From contig JAQGEF010000001.1 in NCBI GenBank assembly GCA_027854065.1, positions 62,001-126,000 on the forward strand: a stretch of DNA of 64,000 nt. Direction: 5' to 3'. The position numbers and the translations under genes are program-made. This stretch comes from Polluticaenibacter yanchengensis. GTDB taxonomy: Bacteria; Bacteroidota; Bacteroidia; Chitinophagales; Chitinophagaceae. This document shows, one piece after another, positions 26,487 through 36,357 of this stretch (positions within the stretch are counted from its first letter, which is position 1; each line of letters opens with the position of its first letter). Under the pieces are notes generated by a model, which did not search any database, had not been told where the DNA came from, and saw only the letters and a program-made list of their open reading frames with translations.

Positions 26487-27455
26487 ATGAAATTTAGAGT
26501 TGTTTTCTTTTTCTTACTGGCCGCTACATTTTTTGGTTGTAAAGAAGTGCATCTGAAAGACGCACCGACCATTGGATTTATGGATGCTTTTGAAGACGCA
26601 ACCATGCAAAAAGCTAAACAGGGCTTTTACGACGCAATGGAGAAAAACGGTTTCAGCGAAAAAGATACGACCATTAATATTATTTATAAAAATGCACAGG
26701 GCAATATTCCCACACTGGTGCAGATTGTACAATATTTTAAAGAACAACGGGTGAAAGCAATTGTAGCCTGCCCTTCTATTGCAACTATTGCTGCGATGCA
26801 AAACACCGTGGACGTGCCGGTATTTATGATGGTATCGCCGGAGCCGGAGATCCTGCATTTAGAACTGGAACCTTACAGGAAACTGGATTTTTTGCATGGC
26901 GTTGGGGAAAGCCTGGACTATATAGATACGTCGTTCCTGATGATAAAGAAGCTGGTAACACCAAAATCCGGTAAATTGAAAGTCGGGATGATCTTTAACC
27001 AGGCTGAACCGCAAAGCGTGAATGCATTGAAGAAAATAGAATCAATAGCGTTGGCCGGCAATATAGAAGTGATCGCATTGCCGGTAAATAATTCATCAGA
27101 GCTACAGATGGTAACAAAATCGCTGACGGAGAAAAACATTGACGCGTTTTTTGCGAATCCTGACAATACTGTGTTTGCCGGCTTTGAAGTGATCCTGAAC
27201 AGTTGCAATACTAAAAACATCCCGGTATTTACCAGTGAGGCCGGCCTGGTGGACCGCGGGGCTGTAGCGGCTTATGGTGCGGACCTGTACCAATGGGGCT
27301 ACCAGTGCGGAGAATTGGTCAGCAGGTACCTGAAAGGTGAAACAGACAACAGCAAATTATACGAAAAAGTAGCAAAGCGTGTGAAAGTATACAATGCCGA
27401 AGCATGTAAACGAATGAACATAACGGTTGACAGTAGTTTTCAATTGATAAAATAA
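26487..27455 (+). CDS. ABC transporter substrate-binding lipoprotein (TrpX/DUF534 type)
   Basis: A 322-residue exported lipoprotein: signal MKFRVVFFFLLAATFFGC with lipid-anchor Cys18. The mature part has the two-lobed periplasmic-binding fold of the DUF534/TrpX family (PTIGFMDAFEDATMQKAKQGF, VKAIVACPSIATIAAMQNT, FANPDNTVFAGFEVILN, VPVFMMVSPEP). ATG 26487 is used because it gives the signal peptide directly. A TATATTTG promoter element lies 18 bases upstream. Permease and ATPase genes follow immediately, so it is the binding component of a three-gene importer. Related systems have been linked to amino acids such as tryptophan, but the ligand here is unknown. Confidence 0.93.
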   Translation: MKFRVVFFFLLAATFFGCKEVHLKDAPTIGFMDAFEDATMQKAKQGFYDAMEKNGFSEKDTTINIIYKNAQGNIPTLVQIVQYFKEQRVKAIVACPSIATIAAMQNTVDVPVFMMVSPEPEILHLELEPYRKLDFLHGVGESLDYIDTSFLMIKKLVTPKSGKLKVGMIFNQAEPQSVNALKKIESIALAGNIEVIALPVNNSSELQMVTKSLTEKNIDAFFANPDNTVFAGFEVILNSCNTKNIPVFTSEAGLVDRGAVAAYGADLYQWGYQCGELVSRYLKGETDNSKLYEKVAKRVKVYNAEACKRMNITVDSSFQLIK

Positions 27456-27461
27456 CAAAGT

Positions 27462-28331
27462 TTGGGATTTTTTATAACAGCAATTATTCTGGGATTATGT
27501 TATGCGCTAATGGGATTGGGCATCTACATATCTATGAAAATATTTAAGATCCCGGATATTACTACGGATGGCAGTTTTACACTTGGTGCAGCATTAACGG
27601 CTGTATGTCTTACACAGTGGCAATTGCAGCCTTTCACTACTTTATTGGTGGTTATGATTGGTGGTGCTGTTGCCGGTAGTTTAACAGCTATTATACACCA
27701 CTATTTTAAAATTGAGGCTTTACTATCGGGCATTTTGGTAATGACGGCTCTTTACTCTATTAACCTGATGGTGATGGGCAGGAGTAATATTCCATTAATA
27801 AACACCCCGGATATTTTCAAGTCTCTGCGGTTTGATTTGAGCGAACCGTATATAATGGCTTTGTTATTCCCGGCCATATTCCTGCTGTTATTAGCCATCA
27901 TTTTTAAAACTGATTTCGGAATAGCCATCAGGGCCAGTGGTGACAATGAAACCATGAGCAAAAGCATGGGCATCAGGATTGGCAAAATGAAAATAATCGG
28001 CCTGGCTATGGCCAATGCTTTGACTGCTGTTGGTGGCTACCTGATCACCCAATACCAAAGTTTTGCCGACATTAATATGGGGATTGGCATTGTAATGACG
28101 GGATTGGGGTCCGTATTGATCGGGGACAGTATGGCGAACGCTTTTAAGGTACAATCAATGGCCGGAAAAATGATTTTTGTAATAGCAGGGAGCATCGTCT
28201 TTCAAATGATTTTAGCCGTTAGTTTATCCATAGGCGTTAACCCGAATGCGCTGAAATTAATAACAGCTGTACTGGTATTTGCAGCGGTAGTATTAACCAA
28301 CAGAAAAAAGTACTTATCTAAAGCCCGATGA
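27462..28331 (+). CDS. ABC transporter permease (TrpX-system type)
   Basis: A 289-residue integral membrane protein with about nine to ten helices. The IPDITTDGSFTLGAALTAV segment after helix 1 is characteristic of permeases paired with DUF534 binding proteins, as is the cytoplasmic loop DFGIAIRASGDNETMSKSMGI that contacts the ATPase. The only start that retains the conserved first helix is TTG 27462 (GFFITAIILGLCYALMGLG...), 6 bases after the binding-protein stop; no ATG fits. Its last 4 bases overlap the ATPase start. Confidence 0.92.
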   Translation: MGFFITAIILGLCYALMGLGIYISMKIFKIPDITTDGSFTLGAALTAVCLTQWQLQPFTTLLVVMIGGAVAGSLTAIIHHYFKIEALLSGILVMTALYSINLMVMGRSNIPLINTPDIFKSLRFDLSEPYIMALLFPAIFLLLLAIIFKTDFGIAIRASGDNETMSKSMGIRIGKMKIIGLAMANALTAVGGYLITQYQSFADINMGIGIVMTGLGSVLIGDSMANAFKVQSMAGKMIFVIAGSIVFQMILAVSLSIGVNPNALKLITAVLVFAAVVLTNRKKYLSKAR

Positions 28332-29059
28332 TCAGCCTGGAAAATATACAGAAGCATTTTACATTAGGTGACGGTACAGTTATCAAAGCACTTAATGACA
28401 TTAATATTACCATCAACAAAGGTGATTTTGTAACGATCATTGGTAGTAATGGCAGTGGGAAAAGTACATTGATAAAGCTGATCAGCGGCATTGAACAACC
28501 TACGGCAGGCAATATATTACTGAACAAAAGAAACATTACACGGCAGTCCGTAGAGGAGAGAAGCGCATACGTGGCACAGGTTTTTCAGAACCCGGAATCC
28601 GGTGTAGCACCGAATCTTAGTATATTGGAAAATTTCAGGCTGGCATTTTTAAGAGGCAAAACAAAATCTTTGTTCAATACTATCAACAGTAGTTTTAAAA
28701 ACCATACCAGGGACAAAATTGCGGCGCTGAATATGGGATTAGAAAACAAACTGAATATGCCGATCGGGATGTTATCCGGCGGGCAGCGTCAGGCACTTTG
28801 TTTGCTAATGGCAACGCTTGCACCTTGTGAGTTATTGCTGATGGACGAGCCTACAGCGGCACTTGACCCTGTAAACGCAGCACTGGTATTGGAAACAGCT
28901 AATAATATCGTAAAACAGGATGGACTCACCTGCCTGTATATTACGCATAATATGCAGGACGCCATCAAATACGGCAGCCGGTTGATCCAATTGCAAAATG
29001 GCACTGTGATCAAAGACATTGATAAAACAGTTACGCCAATAACAGAAGTTACCTGGTAA
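28328..29059 (+). CDS. ABC transporter ATP-binding protein (TrpX-system type)
   Basis: A 243-residue ATPase: P-loop GSNGSGKS (39-46), signature LSGGQRQ (149-155), Walker B LLLMDE (169-174), D-loop SAALD-like TAALDP, and switch His in LYITHNMQ. It overlaps the permease stop by 4 bases (ATGA), so it is translationally coupled. It energises the importer formed with the two preceding gene products. Confidence 0.96.
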   Translation: MISLENIQKHFTLGDGTVIKALNDINITINKGDFVTIIGSNGSGKSTLIKLISGIEQPTAGNILLNKRNITRQSVEERSAYVAQVFQNPESGVAPNLSILENFRLAFLRGKTKSLFNTINSSFKNHTRDKIAALNMGLENKLNMPIGMLSGGQRQALCLLMATLAPCELLLMDEPTAALDPVNAALVLETANNIVKQDGLTCLYITHNMQDAIKYGSRLIQLQNGTVIKDIDKTVTPITEVTW

Positions 29060-29115
29060 TGATTTTTTCGTTGATTACATCAATACATTGTGCCTGTTCG
29101 AGTCTGATTTGATAG

Positions 29116-29166
29116 TATATTCCCGCTGATTAACGCAGATTTCTCCGATGATTTTCACAGGTTAAA
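29116..29166 (-). repeat. Short ATCTGCG/ATCAGCG-type repeat
   Basis: On the minus strand it reads AAATCTGCGTTAATCAGCGG. The same heptamer family, spaced about 10-11 bp, occurs at 39116-39162 and at the start of the 12580 and 13209 repeats. Confidence 0.6.
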
Positions 29167-29268
29167 TAGGACTGATACATTTCCCCATCACTCTTATACT
29201 CCACTTCTGGCTTTAAGAAGTATTATTCCAACACAATAAGTGCAGTGCTATATCACACTTCTGACGTC

Positions 29269-31914
29269 CTAATTCTCTATTTTAAAATTATCGTTTATTT
29301 CAAATGCTTTATTCGGATATACCCAAATAAATGAATGATCATCAGCTTCCACTTTTACATCCAGGATACATTTTTGCCCGGCTGCAGGATTAATAATCAC
29401 CAGGCTTTTTGCAGGTAAAACGGCCGGAGGCACCAGGCTGTTCTTCCAGTTTTCTGCCATGCTCCAATTACCAGAACCGATGAATTCATAAGTAATATCA
29501 AAATTATTGGCACAGGTAAAAATGCCGGCGCTGTAATTAAATTTCTTTACAAAAATTTTATAGCAGGCATTGGTAGCGAGGTTGGAAGATTGATGCAAAA
29601 ACTGCCCTTTAGGCCCGCTACCTTTATACAAAACAGTTCCGCCGCCTGAGATGGCATCCCCTTCTTTATAAATCTTTTCAACCAGCCCAACTCTGCCTGC
29701 GGTGGAATACACAATAAATATAGAATCATTGGCCGGATCACAAATATTCATCTCATTAAAATCCCATGTCAGCAACATCAGGTCCTGCTGAATCCTGTCG
29801 GCAGTAAAGCCGCTAAAATAATTAGGCCTGGTAACAGAAGCAGTATTGGACGATAACATATACTGCCCGTTTACCAAAGTATATTTTTTAAAATACAACG
29901 TACTGTCTATAGCAAAATATTCATTGATGGTCTGAACGGTATCTGTTCCCCTGTAAACGATCCAGTAACCACCATCCTGCAGAATATCAGCGGAAAGCGT
30001 TTGTGGTGTAGGTGCTATCGCATTATCCTTATATGAGGCCGTAATGATGACATTCTTATAACAAGCAGACTGGTTACTCCATTTAAATGTGTACAAACAG
30101 TTACCGGTATTGGTCACTGATAATTCGTCCTGTTTCACTTCATTATCTATAACCAAAGATTTTACCAGTTGCATTGTTGTATTTTTAAAAACCCATACGG
30201 AAAAGTAATGCTTTTTACCAGGTACAATATCTGTTGAAAAAGTATTAAAAGAAGAGTGGTTATACACTACTTTACCGCCACCAATAACATATTCCCCTAC
30301 CCTGTTTCTATAGTCAGGTATTCCAAATATCAGGGAGTCGCTCATTAATATGATCAGCGTATCCTGCTCCGTTTTTTTATCCCAGGTAAATTTTACAGAA
30401 TCACAGGTTTGCGTTACCTGTAAGTTAATAGCAGTATCAGCACCAATAACAGTTCCCGGATAACTCTCAATGTCTTTTAAAAACTGGTAAGCATCTACTA
30501 ATCCCGCTCCCATTTTACCCACTAATTCCGGGTTAGCCGCATCAATGTTCTTTGCAGAACCCAGTAAAAAGCGACGCAACTCATAATTGGTCAGCCGTCC
30601 CATAGCATGACTGACACCAAGTGCGGCCACCCCGCTTACCAATGGTGCCGCATAGCTGGTACCTACACTGTAAGTATAACCGTTATTCCTATCCAGTAAA
30701 ACCATATTCGCCTGCCCGCTGTAATTATTAGAGTTGCCACCTGGCGCTGCAATATCCACATGTGTGTTTACAGTAGCATACGAAGGTCGTTTACCATCAT
30801 AATCTGTAGCCGTTACCGATATTACTGAGGGAACATTATTCGGATAATTCACCACTTCATTATAAGAGTTGCCGGAAGAAAAAACCACAACGCCGCCTTT
30901 TAGAACGGCACCTCCACCATTTAATGTAAAATAATCTATGGCATCATTTATCAATTTCGACTCTTCTCCTCCACTCCAGCTACAATTGGCAATAGCCGCA
31001 CCGTTCAAAGCTGCATATATAAATGCCCTGGCCGCTTGATCATCTCCTGCAAAATATCCTGATTCATTAAATATTTGCAGGCTCATAATGCGTACACCGG
31101 AATTGATATTACCATTGCCGCCTGCCACACTGGAGATACCACGCACGTTATTATTCACAGCGCCAATCACCCCGCAAACCCTGGTGCCATGCGCACTGGC
31201 ATTTAATACCGTATTATCATCATAAAAATTGTACCCGAAACGTTCAGTCCCACCAGGTGATAGCCATAAGTTCTGCCTTAAGTCTGTATGATTGGTATCT
31301 GCTGCGCCGTCCAGTACGGCTACGATCACACCCGGATTTCCCGTTTGCAGCTTCGCTGCTTCGGGATAATTAATATCAGCGTCCACACCTGTCGCATTAC
31401 TGCCAAATTGTGCCGAATAATTCAGGTACCATTGTTTTGACACGAATAAACTATCGTTTGGCAGCCATGTTTCGGGCGTTGGCGCTTCATCTAAAAAACG
31501 CTGCGAATCTACCGCTACAAATTCAACGATATCAGTGGCATTCTCAAACGATTGCTTTATGGCATTAAACTGTGCCGTATCGGCAATTTCTACAACCATC
31601 CAGCGGTTCATCCCCACTTTGTCACTATCAAATGCTGCTTTTGACCATGCAGACAATGCCATTGTATTGGTAATGCTGGTTAATCCTGTAATAGCATAAT
31701 TATTCATTATTTTGTTTAATGACGGTATATCCACACTGCTCTTCAAAACACGTGCACGCTGCTTTAACTGTGAGATACCTGCGGAACCATTATCCCTGAA
31801 TTTTACATATAGTTTATTTTTATTGATAGTCTGTGCCGGTAAATTCAAAGAAAATACCAACAGGACCATCGACAAAATATACCTGTAAACTGACATCATT
31901 TTACTTAACTGCAT
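29269..31914 (-). CDS. Secreted S8 (subtilisin-like) serine peptidase
   Basis: An 881-residue exported protease: signal region YRYILSMVLLVFSLNLPAQ, a prodomain to about 165, and then the S8 domain with catalytic Asp202 (VAVLDGAADTNHTDL), His242 (SAHGTRVCGVIGA), oxyanion Asn349 (SSGNS) and Ser420 (VGTSYAAPLVSG). Three further beta-rich domains fill the remaining ~390 residues, the last reading like a carbohydrate/surface-binding beta-sandwich. No type IX sorting tail is evident at the C-terminus. ATG 31914 overlaps the end of the dacB gene; ATG 31899 (MMSVYRY) is an equally good start. The peptidase and dacB genes are coupled on one transcript. Confidence 0.92.
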   Translation of the reverse strand: MQLSKMMSVYRYILSMVLLVFSLNLPAQTINKNKLYVKFRDNGSAGISQLKQRARVLKSSVDIPSLNKIMNNYAITGLTSITNTMALSAWSKAAFDSDKVGMNRWMVVEIADTAQFNAIKQSFENATDIVEFVAVDSQRFLDEAPTPETWLPNDSLFVSKQWYLNYSAQFGSNATGVDADINYPEAAKLQTGNPGVIVAVLDGAADTNHTDLRQNLWLSPGGTERFGYNFYDDNTVLNASAHGTRVCGVIGAVNNNVRGISSVAGGNGNINSGVRIMSLQIFNESGYFAGDDQAARAFIYAALNGAAIANCSWSGGEESKLINDAIDYFTLNGGGAVLKGGVVVFSSGNSYNEVVNYPNNVPSVISVTATDYDGKRPSYATVNTHVDIAAPGGNSNNYSGQANMVLLDRNNGYTYSVGTSYAAPLVSGVAALGVSHAMGRLTNYELRRFLLGSAKNIDAANPELVGKMGAGLVDAYQFLKDIESYPGTVIGADTAINLQVTQTCDSVKFTWDKKTEQDTLIILMSDSLIFGIPDYRNRVGEYVIGGGKVVYNHSSFNTFSTDIVPGKKHYFSVWVFKNTTMQLVKSLVIDNEVKQDELSVTNTGNCLYTFKWSNQSACYKNVIITASYKDNAIAPTPQTLSADILQDGGYWIVYRGTDTVQTINEYFAIDSTLYFKKYTLVNGQYMLSSNTASVTRPNYFSGFTADRIQQDLMLLTWDFNEMNICDPANDSIFIVYSTAGRVGLVEKIYKEGDAISGGGTVLYKGSGPKGQFLHQSSNLATNACYKIFVKKFNYSAGIFTCANNFDITYEFIGSGNWSMAENWKNSLVPPAVLPAKSLVIINPAAGQKCILDVKVEADDHSFIWVYPNKAFEINDNFKIEN

Positions 31915-33298
31915 TTAAAAATTCATACATTTTATTCACCATATTCGCATGGGTGCCATTGTAATTATTCACCATTAAAACAACAATATATTCATTGCCG
32001 TTTTTAGCGGTATAATACCCGGCAAAGCATTTCACAGCAGTCATGGTGCCGCTTTTAATATTCATCCCGTTATACACCGGGAAACCGTTGTAAAAATCCC
32101 TGAACCAGGGTGCTGACTTTGCTTTGTACAGTATTTGCGCTAATGCAACAGGCGCTACCCTGTTTGAAGGGCTCAGGCCGCTGCCATCCAACATTCTTAC
32201 AGCATACGGCGGCACATGGTTCGCTTTTAATATGGAATCTACCACCCCAGTCCCGTTTTTAGTAGCAGCGAAACCTGTATTTTTCAAAGCAACAGATTTC
32301 AGGAAGGCTTCTCCATACAAGTTAATACTCTTGCGCATAAACCAGTAATTCAAAGAGTCGAAAACCGGGGACTGATAATTGTAAACGGTAACAGCATTAC
32401 CGATATCTGTTTGTTGTTTGTACCGCTCTAAACTATTGATATGTTCGCCCAGTACCACAATCCCGTTCTCTGCCAGGTAGTTTACAATCTGCACCATCGC
32501 ATAACTATCCGCATTAGGTATAGATGCGTTATTTCTGAAACTTTTTTTATCCGGCTCTACCAATCCCTGGTGCAGATATTCTTCGCTGAAAGGACTGCCA
32601 TATACAATACTTTTATCACCGGTACCGGCAACCCCGGATTTAGTATTCTCTATCACCGGTACTGCGGTTGCCTGTTCTTTCAAAATAATGTCTGTACCTG
32701 GTTTACCATTGTCCGTATAAAATGAAAAGACATTTTCTTCCCAGTTCAGCGGCCAGTGGCCGGCACCGTAAGCATTACCCATATCACCCCAGATCCATCC
32801 TTCCGGCACTGGGTTGACGTCAAAGTTTTTACTGTCAATTATAATATTGCCACTGATTACTTTTATGACCGCACTATCCAATGCGGCTTTTATACCGGTC
32901 AGTATATTTTTAGCGTCAGACTGCTGAAACCTATTGCTGCCAAGGCTTGGATCGCCCGATGGTACTATTACCAGGTGGCCATGCAAAGTATCGTTCACAA
33001 CCTTCCCGTTCACTTTCACTTCAAAAGGATACCTGAAATCTTTACCAAGAACAGTGTACCCGGCGAATGACGTAAACACTTTCATTGTGCTGGCAGGAAC
33101 GAGCCCGATATTAGCATTGCGTTCAAATATCCTGGCACCCGTTTTAGCATTCATGATATACGTACCTGCCAATGCAAAATCCATATTACCGGATTTTACG
33201 AACGTGTTCCAGGCAGTTGCCAGTTTCCCCTCCAGGGTCTGAGCAAAAACATTCACATTAATGAGCAACAATAAAAACAGAATTCTAATAATCTTCAC
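31901..33298 (-). CDS. dacB: D-alanyl-D-alanine carboxypeptidase/endopeptidase (PBP4 type)
   Basis: A 465-residue periplasmic penicillin-binding protein of the S13 family, which trims or cleaves peptidoglycan cross-links. Signal peptide MKIIRILFLLLLINVNVFAQ; catalytic SxxK at Ser70-Thr-Met-Lys73 (LVPASTMKVF); KSGT at 415-418 (NIKSGTMTAVKC). The central PBP4 insertion (GNIIIDSKNFDVNPVPEGWIWGDMGNAYGAG) is recognisable. Full length. The downstream peptidase gene starts at or just before its stop codon. Confidence 0.95.
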   Translation of the reverse strand: MKIIRILFLLLLINVNVFAQTLEGKLATAWNTFVKSGNMDFALAGTYIMNAKTGARIFERNANIGLVPASTMKVFTSFAGYTVLGKDFRYPFEVKVNGKVVNDTLHGHLVIVPSGDPSLGSNRFQQSDAKNILTGIKAALDSAVIKVISGNIIIDSKNFDVNPVPEGWIWGDMGNAYGAGHWPLNWEENVFSFYTDNGKPGTDIILKEQATAVPVIENTKSGVAGTGDKSIVYGSPFSEEYLHQGLVEPDKKSFRNNASIPNADSYAMVQIVNYLAENGIVVLGEHINSLERYKQQTDIGNAVTVYNYQSPVFDSLNYWFMRKSINLYGEAFLKSVALKNTGFAATKNGTGVVDSILKANHVPPYAVRMLDGSGLSPSNRVAPVALAQILYKAKSAPWFRDFYNGFPVYNGMNIKSGTMTAVKCFAGYYTAKNGNEYIVVLMVNNYNGTHANMVNKMYEFLNAVK

Positions 33299-33363
33299 TT
33301 TAGCCGTTTATTTATTCTCAAAAATACTTCTTAATAGGTATTTATCGCCTTTATTAAAAACAG

Positions 33364-33505
33364 TTTTCTTTTGGGGCTATCGCCAGGCGAACTCCGATGA
33401 ACATTTGTTCCCGCTTTCTGTAGTAGTACGCCCGCAATCTTTCTTTCTGGTGTAAACATCAAAAACGGGCGTAGCTACTACTGCCAATCGGGCAGCCTGT
33501 CAGCA
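33364..33505 (+). repeat. Dispersed intergenic repeat, copy C
   Basis: It opens TTTTCTTTTGGGGCTATC, has GAACATTTGTTCCCGCTTTCTG and a long hairpin (GTAGTAGTACGCCCG around 33420 pairing with CGGGCGTAGCTACTAC around 33465), and ends CGGGCAGCC. Confidence 0.65.
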
Positions 33506-33682
33506 TAAGGAACCCTGGTTCAGCAATGATTGGTTGCTACAAAATACCATGGAATATGCATACAAATGGTGGATTCACCGGTGCATAGAGTAACGGCCGT
33601 ACAAGGGAGTGACACAACGATGCTGAATAGCATTACCAATGACGGCTCAATAAAAAAAAACTGGCAGCGAAAGCGCATCGCA

Positions 33683-33710
33683 CAAAAAAAGCGCATCAAG
33701 ATGATGCGCT
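33683..33710 (-). terminator. Intrinsic terminator of sucD
   Basis: AGCGCATCA (33690-33698) pairs with TGATGCGCT (33702-33710), with a T7 run on the minus strand opposite 33683-33689. Confidence 0.9.
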
Positions 33711-33750
33711 TCAATAATATACCGGGCCTGATATAAATTCAGGCGGATGT

Positions 33751-34629
33751 TTATTTTTTACCGGCCAAAGCTTCAGCCATAGTTTTACCGATATCTGCAG
33801 GGCTTGCTACTACATGAATACCACATTCGCTCATGATCTTCATTTTTGCAGCAGCAGTATCATCCGCACCGCCAACAATGGCACCGGCGTGGCCCATACG
33901 ACGGCCCGGAGGCGCAGTTTGACCGGCGATGAAACCTACTACAGGTTTTGTACCGTTTTCTTTGATCCAACGGGCAGCTTCTGCTTCCATTCCGCCACCG
34001 ATCTCACCAATCATTACGATACCGTGCGTTTCAGGATCGTTCATTAATAATTCAACCGCTTCTTTAGTAGTTGTACCAATAATCGGGTCGCCACCAATAC
34101 CGATAGCAGTAGTGATACCTAAACCTGCTTTAGCTACCTGGTCTGCAGCTTCATAAGTTAAAGTACCGGATTTAGATACGATACCAATGTTTCCTTGTTT
34201 AAAAATGAAACCAGGCATGATACCTACTTTACACTCTCCTGCAGTAATTACACCAGGACAGTTTGGTCCAATCAGACGTGTTTTAGTACCCTTGATAAAG
34301 CTTTTCACTTTTACCATATCCTGAACAGGAATACCCTCTGTAATACAAATTACCAGTTCAATACCGGCGTCAGCAGCTTCTAAAACCGCATCAGCAGCAA
34401 ATGCTGGTGGTACAAATATAATACTTACGTTTGCGCCGGTAGCTTTTACAGCGTCAGCAACGGTATTAAAAATTGGTCTGTCTAAGTGTGTTTGACCACC
34501 TTTACCAGGAGTAACACCACCAACTACCTGCGTACCGTACTCGATCATTTGAGTCGCATGGAAAGTACCTTCTGTACCGGTAAAACCTTGTACAATTACT
34601 TTGGAATTTTTATTAACTAAAACACTCAT
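33751..34629 (-). CDS. sucD: Succinate-CoA ligase (ADP-forming) subunit alpha
   Basis: A 292-residue TCA-cycle enzyme subunit that interconverts succinyl-CoA and succinate with nucleotide synthesis. CoA-binding Rossmann region [22 protein letters not shown] at the N-terminus; active-site phospho-His247 in [15 protein letters not shown]; and [20 protein letters not shown] near 121-140. Full length. No sucC gene is adjacent, which is common in Bacteroidota. A -7-like TAAATTTG lies at 34687-34680 on the minus strand. Confidence 0.97.
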   Translation of the reverse strand: MSVLVNKNSKVIVQGFTGTEGTFHATQMIEYGTQVVGGVTPGKGGQTHLDRPIFNTVADAVKATGANVSIIFVPPAFAADAVLEAADAGIELVICITEGIPVQDMVKVKSFIKGTKTRLIGPNCPGVITAGECKVGIMPGFIFKQGNIGIVSKSGTLTYEAADQVAKAGLGITTAIGIGGDPIIGTTTKEAVELLMNDPETHGIVMIGEIGGGMEAEAARWIKENGTKPVVGFIAGQTAPPGRRMGHAGAIVGGADDTAAAKMKIMSECGIHVVASPADIGKTMAEALAGKK

Positions 34630-35075
34630 TTTAGATGTTTATTTTTAAATTAACGCTTATAACCATTTTTGGCAATGCGCAAATTTAAGGGTTTCCATCC
34701 CAAAGAGAAAACTCTTTAAAATGTTTTTCAATTATTTTACCGCTAATTCCACGTATTTTCTCCTACAACGATTGCGTAAACAAACACCCGGCACAGCACA
34801 ATGATAAGCCTTATGAATGGCTGGCGGTTGTATAACAACAACTTTCATCAGGATGCACATCATACTAACTACCTAAAATAAACATTGTTGCTATATAAAC
34901 AGAAATTATCCGACCCGGTATTTACCAACCGTATTCAAATAAATAACATAAAATTGATTATCAACTATTAATAAAACAAAACAGCCTTATTACATGCTGT
35001 AAAGGCATTCCTTTTTAAAACCCTGCAAAAGACCTGTATAGGGTATTTTTACAGATACATTAATTTCTATTTTTT
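34630..35075. other. Intergenic region sucD/leuA
   Basis: A divergent spacer of 446 bp. Apart from the sucD -7 element and a weak ACAGC...GCTGT dyad at 34981-34999, I see no gene, T-box or riboswitch-like structure. Confidence 0.5.
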
Positions 35076-36239
35076 ATGGCAGAAGGTAAAATTTTTATAT
35101 TTGATACAACATTGCGCGATGGCGAGCAAGTTCCGGGTTGTAAACTTAATACTAAAGAGAAAGTTGAGCTGGCCTTAAAATTAGAAGAACTTGGGGTGGA
35201 TATTATTGAAGCGGGATTCCCGATCTCTTCTCCCGGCGATTTTAGTTCGGTAGAGGAAATTTCCAAAGCAGTAACCGATGTTACCGTTTGCGGATTGACC
35301 CGTGCCGTTAAGAAAGATATTGAAGTAGCCGCAGAAGCACTTAAAAAAGCAAAAAGACCGCGTATCCATACAGGTATCGGTACCAGCGACCTCCATATAA
35401 AATACAAATTCAACAGTACATACGAAGAGATTTTGCAAAGAGCGGTGGAAGCCGTCAAATATGCTAAAAACTTTGTGGACGATGTAGAGTTCTATGCGGA
35501 AGATGCCGGCCGTTCCAACATTGAGTTTTTAGCAAGAGTAACAGAAGCGGTTATTGCCGCTGGTGCTACAGTCGTGAATATACCGGATACTACCGGTTAT
35601 TGCCTGCCTCACCAATACGGTGAAAAAATTGCCTACCTCATTAATAACGTGCCTAATATTGATAAAGCCATTTTAAGCTGCCATTGTCATAACGACCTTG
35701 GATTGGCTACTGCAAACTCCATTGCCGGTGTGATAGCAGGTGCCCGGCAAATAGAATGTACGATTAATGGTATTGGCGAAAGAGCAGGTAATACTTCTCT
35801 GGAAGAAGTGGTGATGGTATTGAAGCAACACGAACTGGGCTTACATACCAATGTAAAAACGGAATTGCTTAATCCGGTTAGCCGCCTGGTATCGGATACG
35901 ATGCGCATGCCGGTACAGCCCAATAAAGCGATTGTTGGTGCCAACGCATTCTCTCACTCTTCAGGTATTCACCAGGACGGGTTCTTAAAAGAGGCCACTA
36001 CTTATGAAATTATCAATCCAAAAGAAGTAGGCGCTGATAGTTCTCAAATCGTTCTGACCGCCCGCAGCGGCAGAAGCGCACTCGCTTTCCGGTTCAAAAA
36101 TTTAGGTTTCGAATTCAACAGGGATGAAGTAGATGAATTGTATCAGCAGTTTTTAGTAGTAGCTGATGCGAAGAAAGAAGTCATCGACGAAGATTTAAAA
36201 CAATTAGCAGAAGCATTTAAAGCGGCGGTTTCTGCATAA
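35076..36239 (+). CDS. leuA: 2-isopropylmalate synthase, short form
   Basis: It condenses acetyl-CoA with 2-oxoisovalerate in the first committed step of leucine synthesis. [17 protein letters not shown] (substrate- and metal-binding, Arg14/Asp15), the [15 protein letters not shown] metal motif and [17 protein letters not shown] are all present. At 387 residues it has the TIM-barrel and linker but lacks the ~120-residue C-terminal regulatory domain that binds leucine in long LeuA proteins, so classical leucine feedback is not expected. A homocitrate or citramalate synthase reading is less likely given leuB close by. leuB follows after one intervening gene. Confidence 0.88.
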   Translation: MAEGKIFIFDTTLRDGEQVPGCKLNTKEKVELALKLEELGVDIIEAGFPISSPGDFSSVEEISKAVTDVTVCGLTRAVKKDIEVAAEALKKAKRPRIHTGIGTSDLHIKYKFNSTYEEILQRAVEAVKYAKNFVDDVEFYAEDAGRSNIEFLARVTEAVIAAGATVVNIPDTTGYCLPHQYGEKIAYLINNVPNIDKAILSCHCHNDLGLATANSIAGVIAGARQIECTINGIGERAGNTSLEEVVMVLKQHELGLHTNVKTELLNPVSRLVSDTMRMPVQPNKAIVGANAFSHSSGIHQDGFLKEATTYEIINPKEVGADSSQIVLTARSGRSALAFRFKNLGFEFNRDEVDELYQQFLVVADAKKEVIDEDLKQLAEAFKAAVSA

Positions 36240-36261
36240 ATAATATTTAGAACATCATTTG

Positions 36262-36307
36262 AAAAGTTTTTGATAGAAAGATGAAAATCTGCCCGTCAAA
36301 AACTTTT
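36262..36307 (+). terminator. Inverted repeat after leuA
   Basis: AAAAGTTTTTGA (36262-36273) pairs perfectly with TCAAAAACTTTT (36296-36307) across a 22-base loop. It is A+T-rich, so it may be a weak terminator, a processing site or an attenuator before the ABC gene. Confidence 0.45.
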
Positions 36308-36357
36308 GTCTTATCCGGTAATTCCAGATATCTGCGGTAATAAAATTTTCAGTTTCA

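Larger units (their letters stand above)
33299..33750. other. Intergenic region between sucD and dacB
   Basis: No gene is supported. It holds repeat copy C, unassigned sequence at 33510-33680, and the sucD terminator at 33683-33710. Confidence 0.6.

Noticed and set aside
33530..33736. 68-codon frame in the sucD/dacB spacer
   Set aside because: Runs through the sucD terminator; composition is not coding-like.
34630..35075. T-box or leucine riboswitch upstream of leuA
   Set aside because: No conserved T-box sequence or stable leader structure is visible; T-box control is not typical of this phylum.
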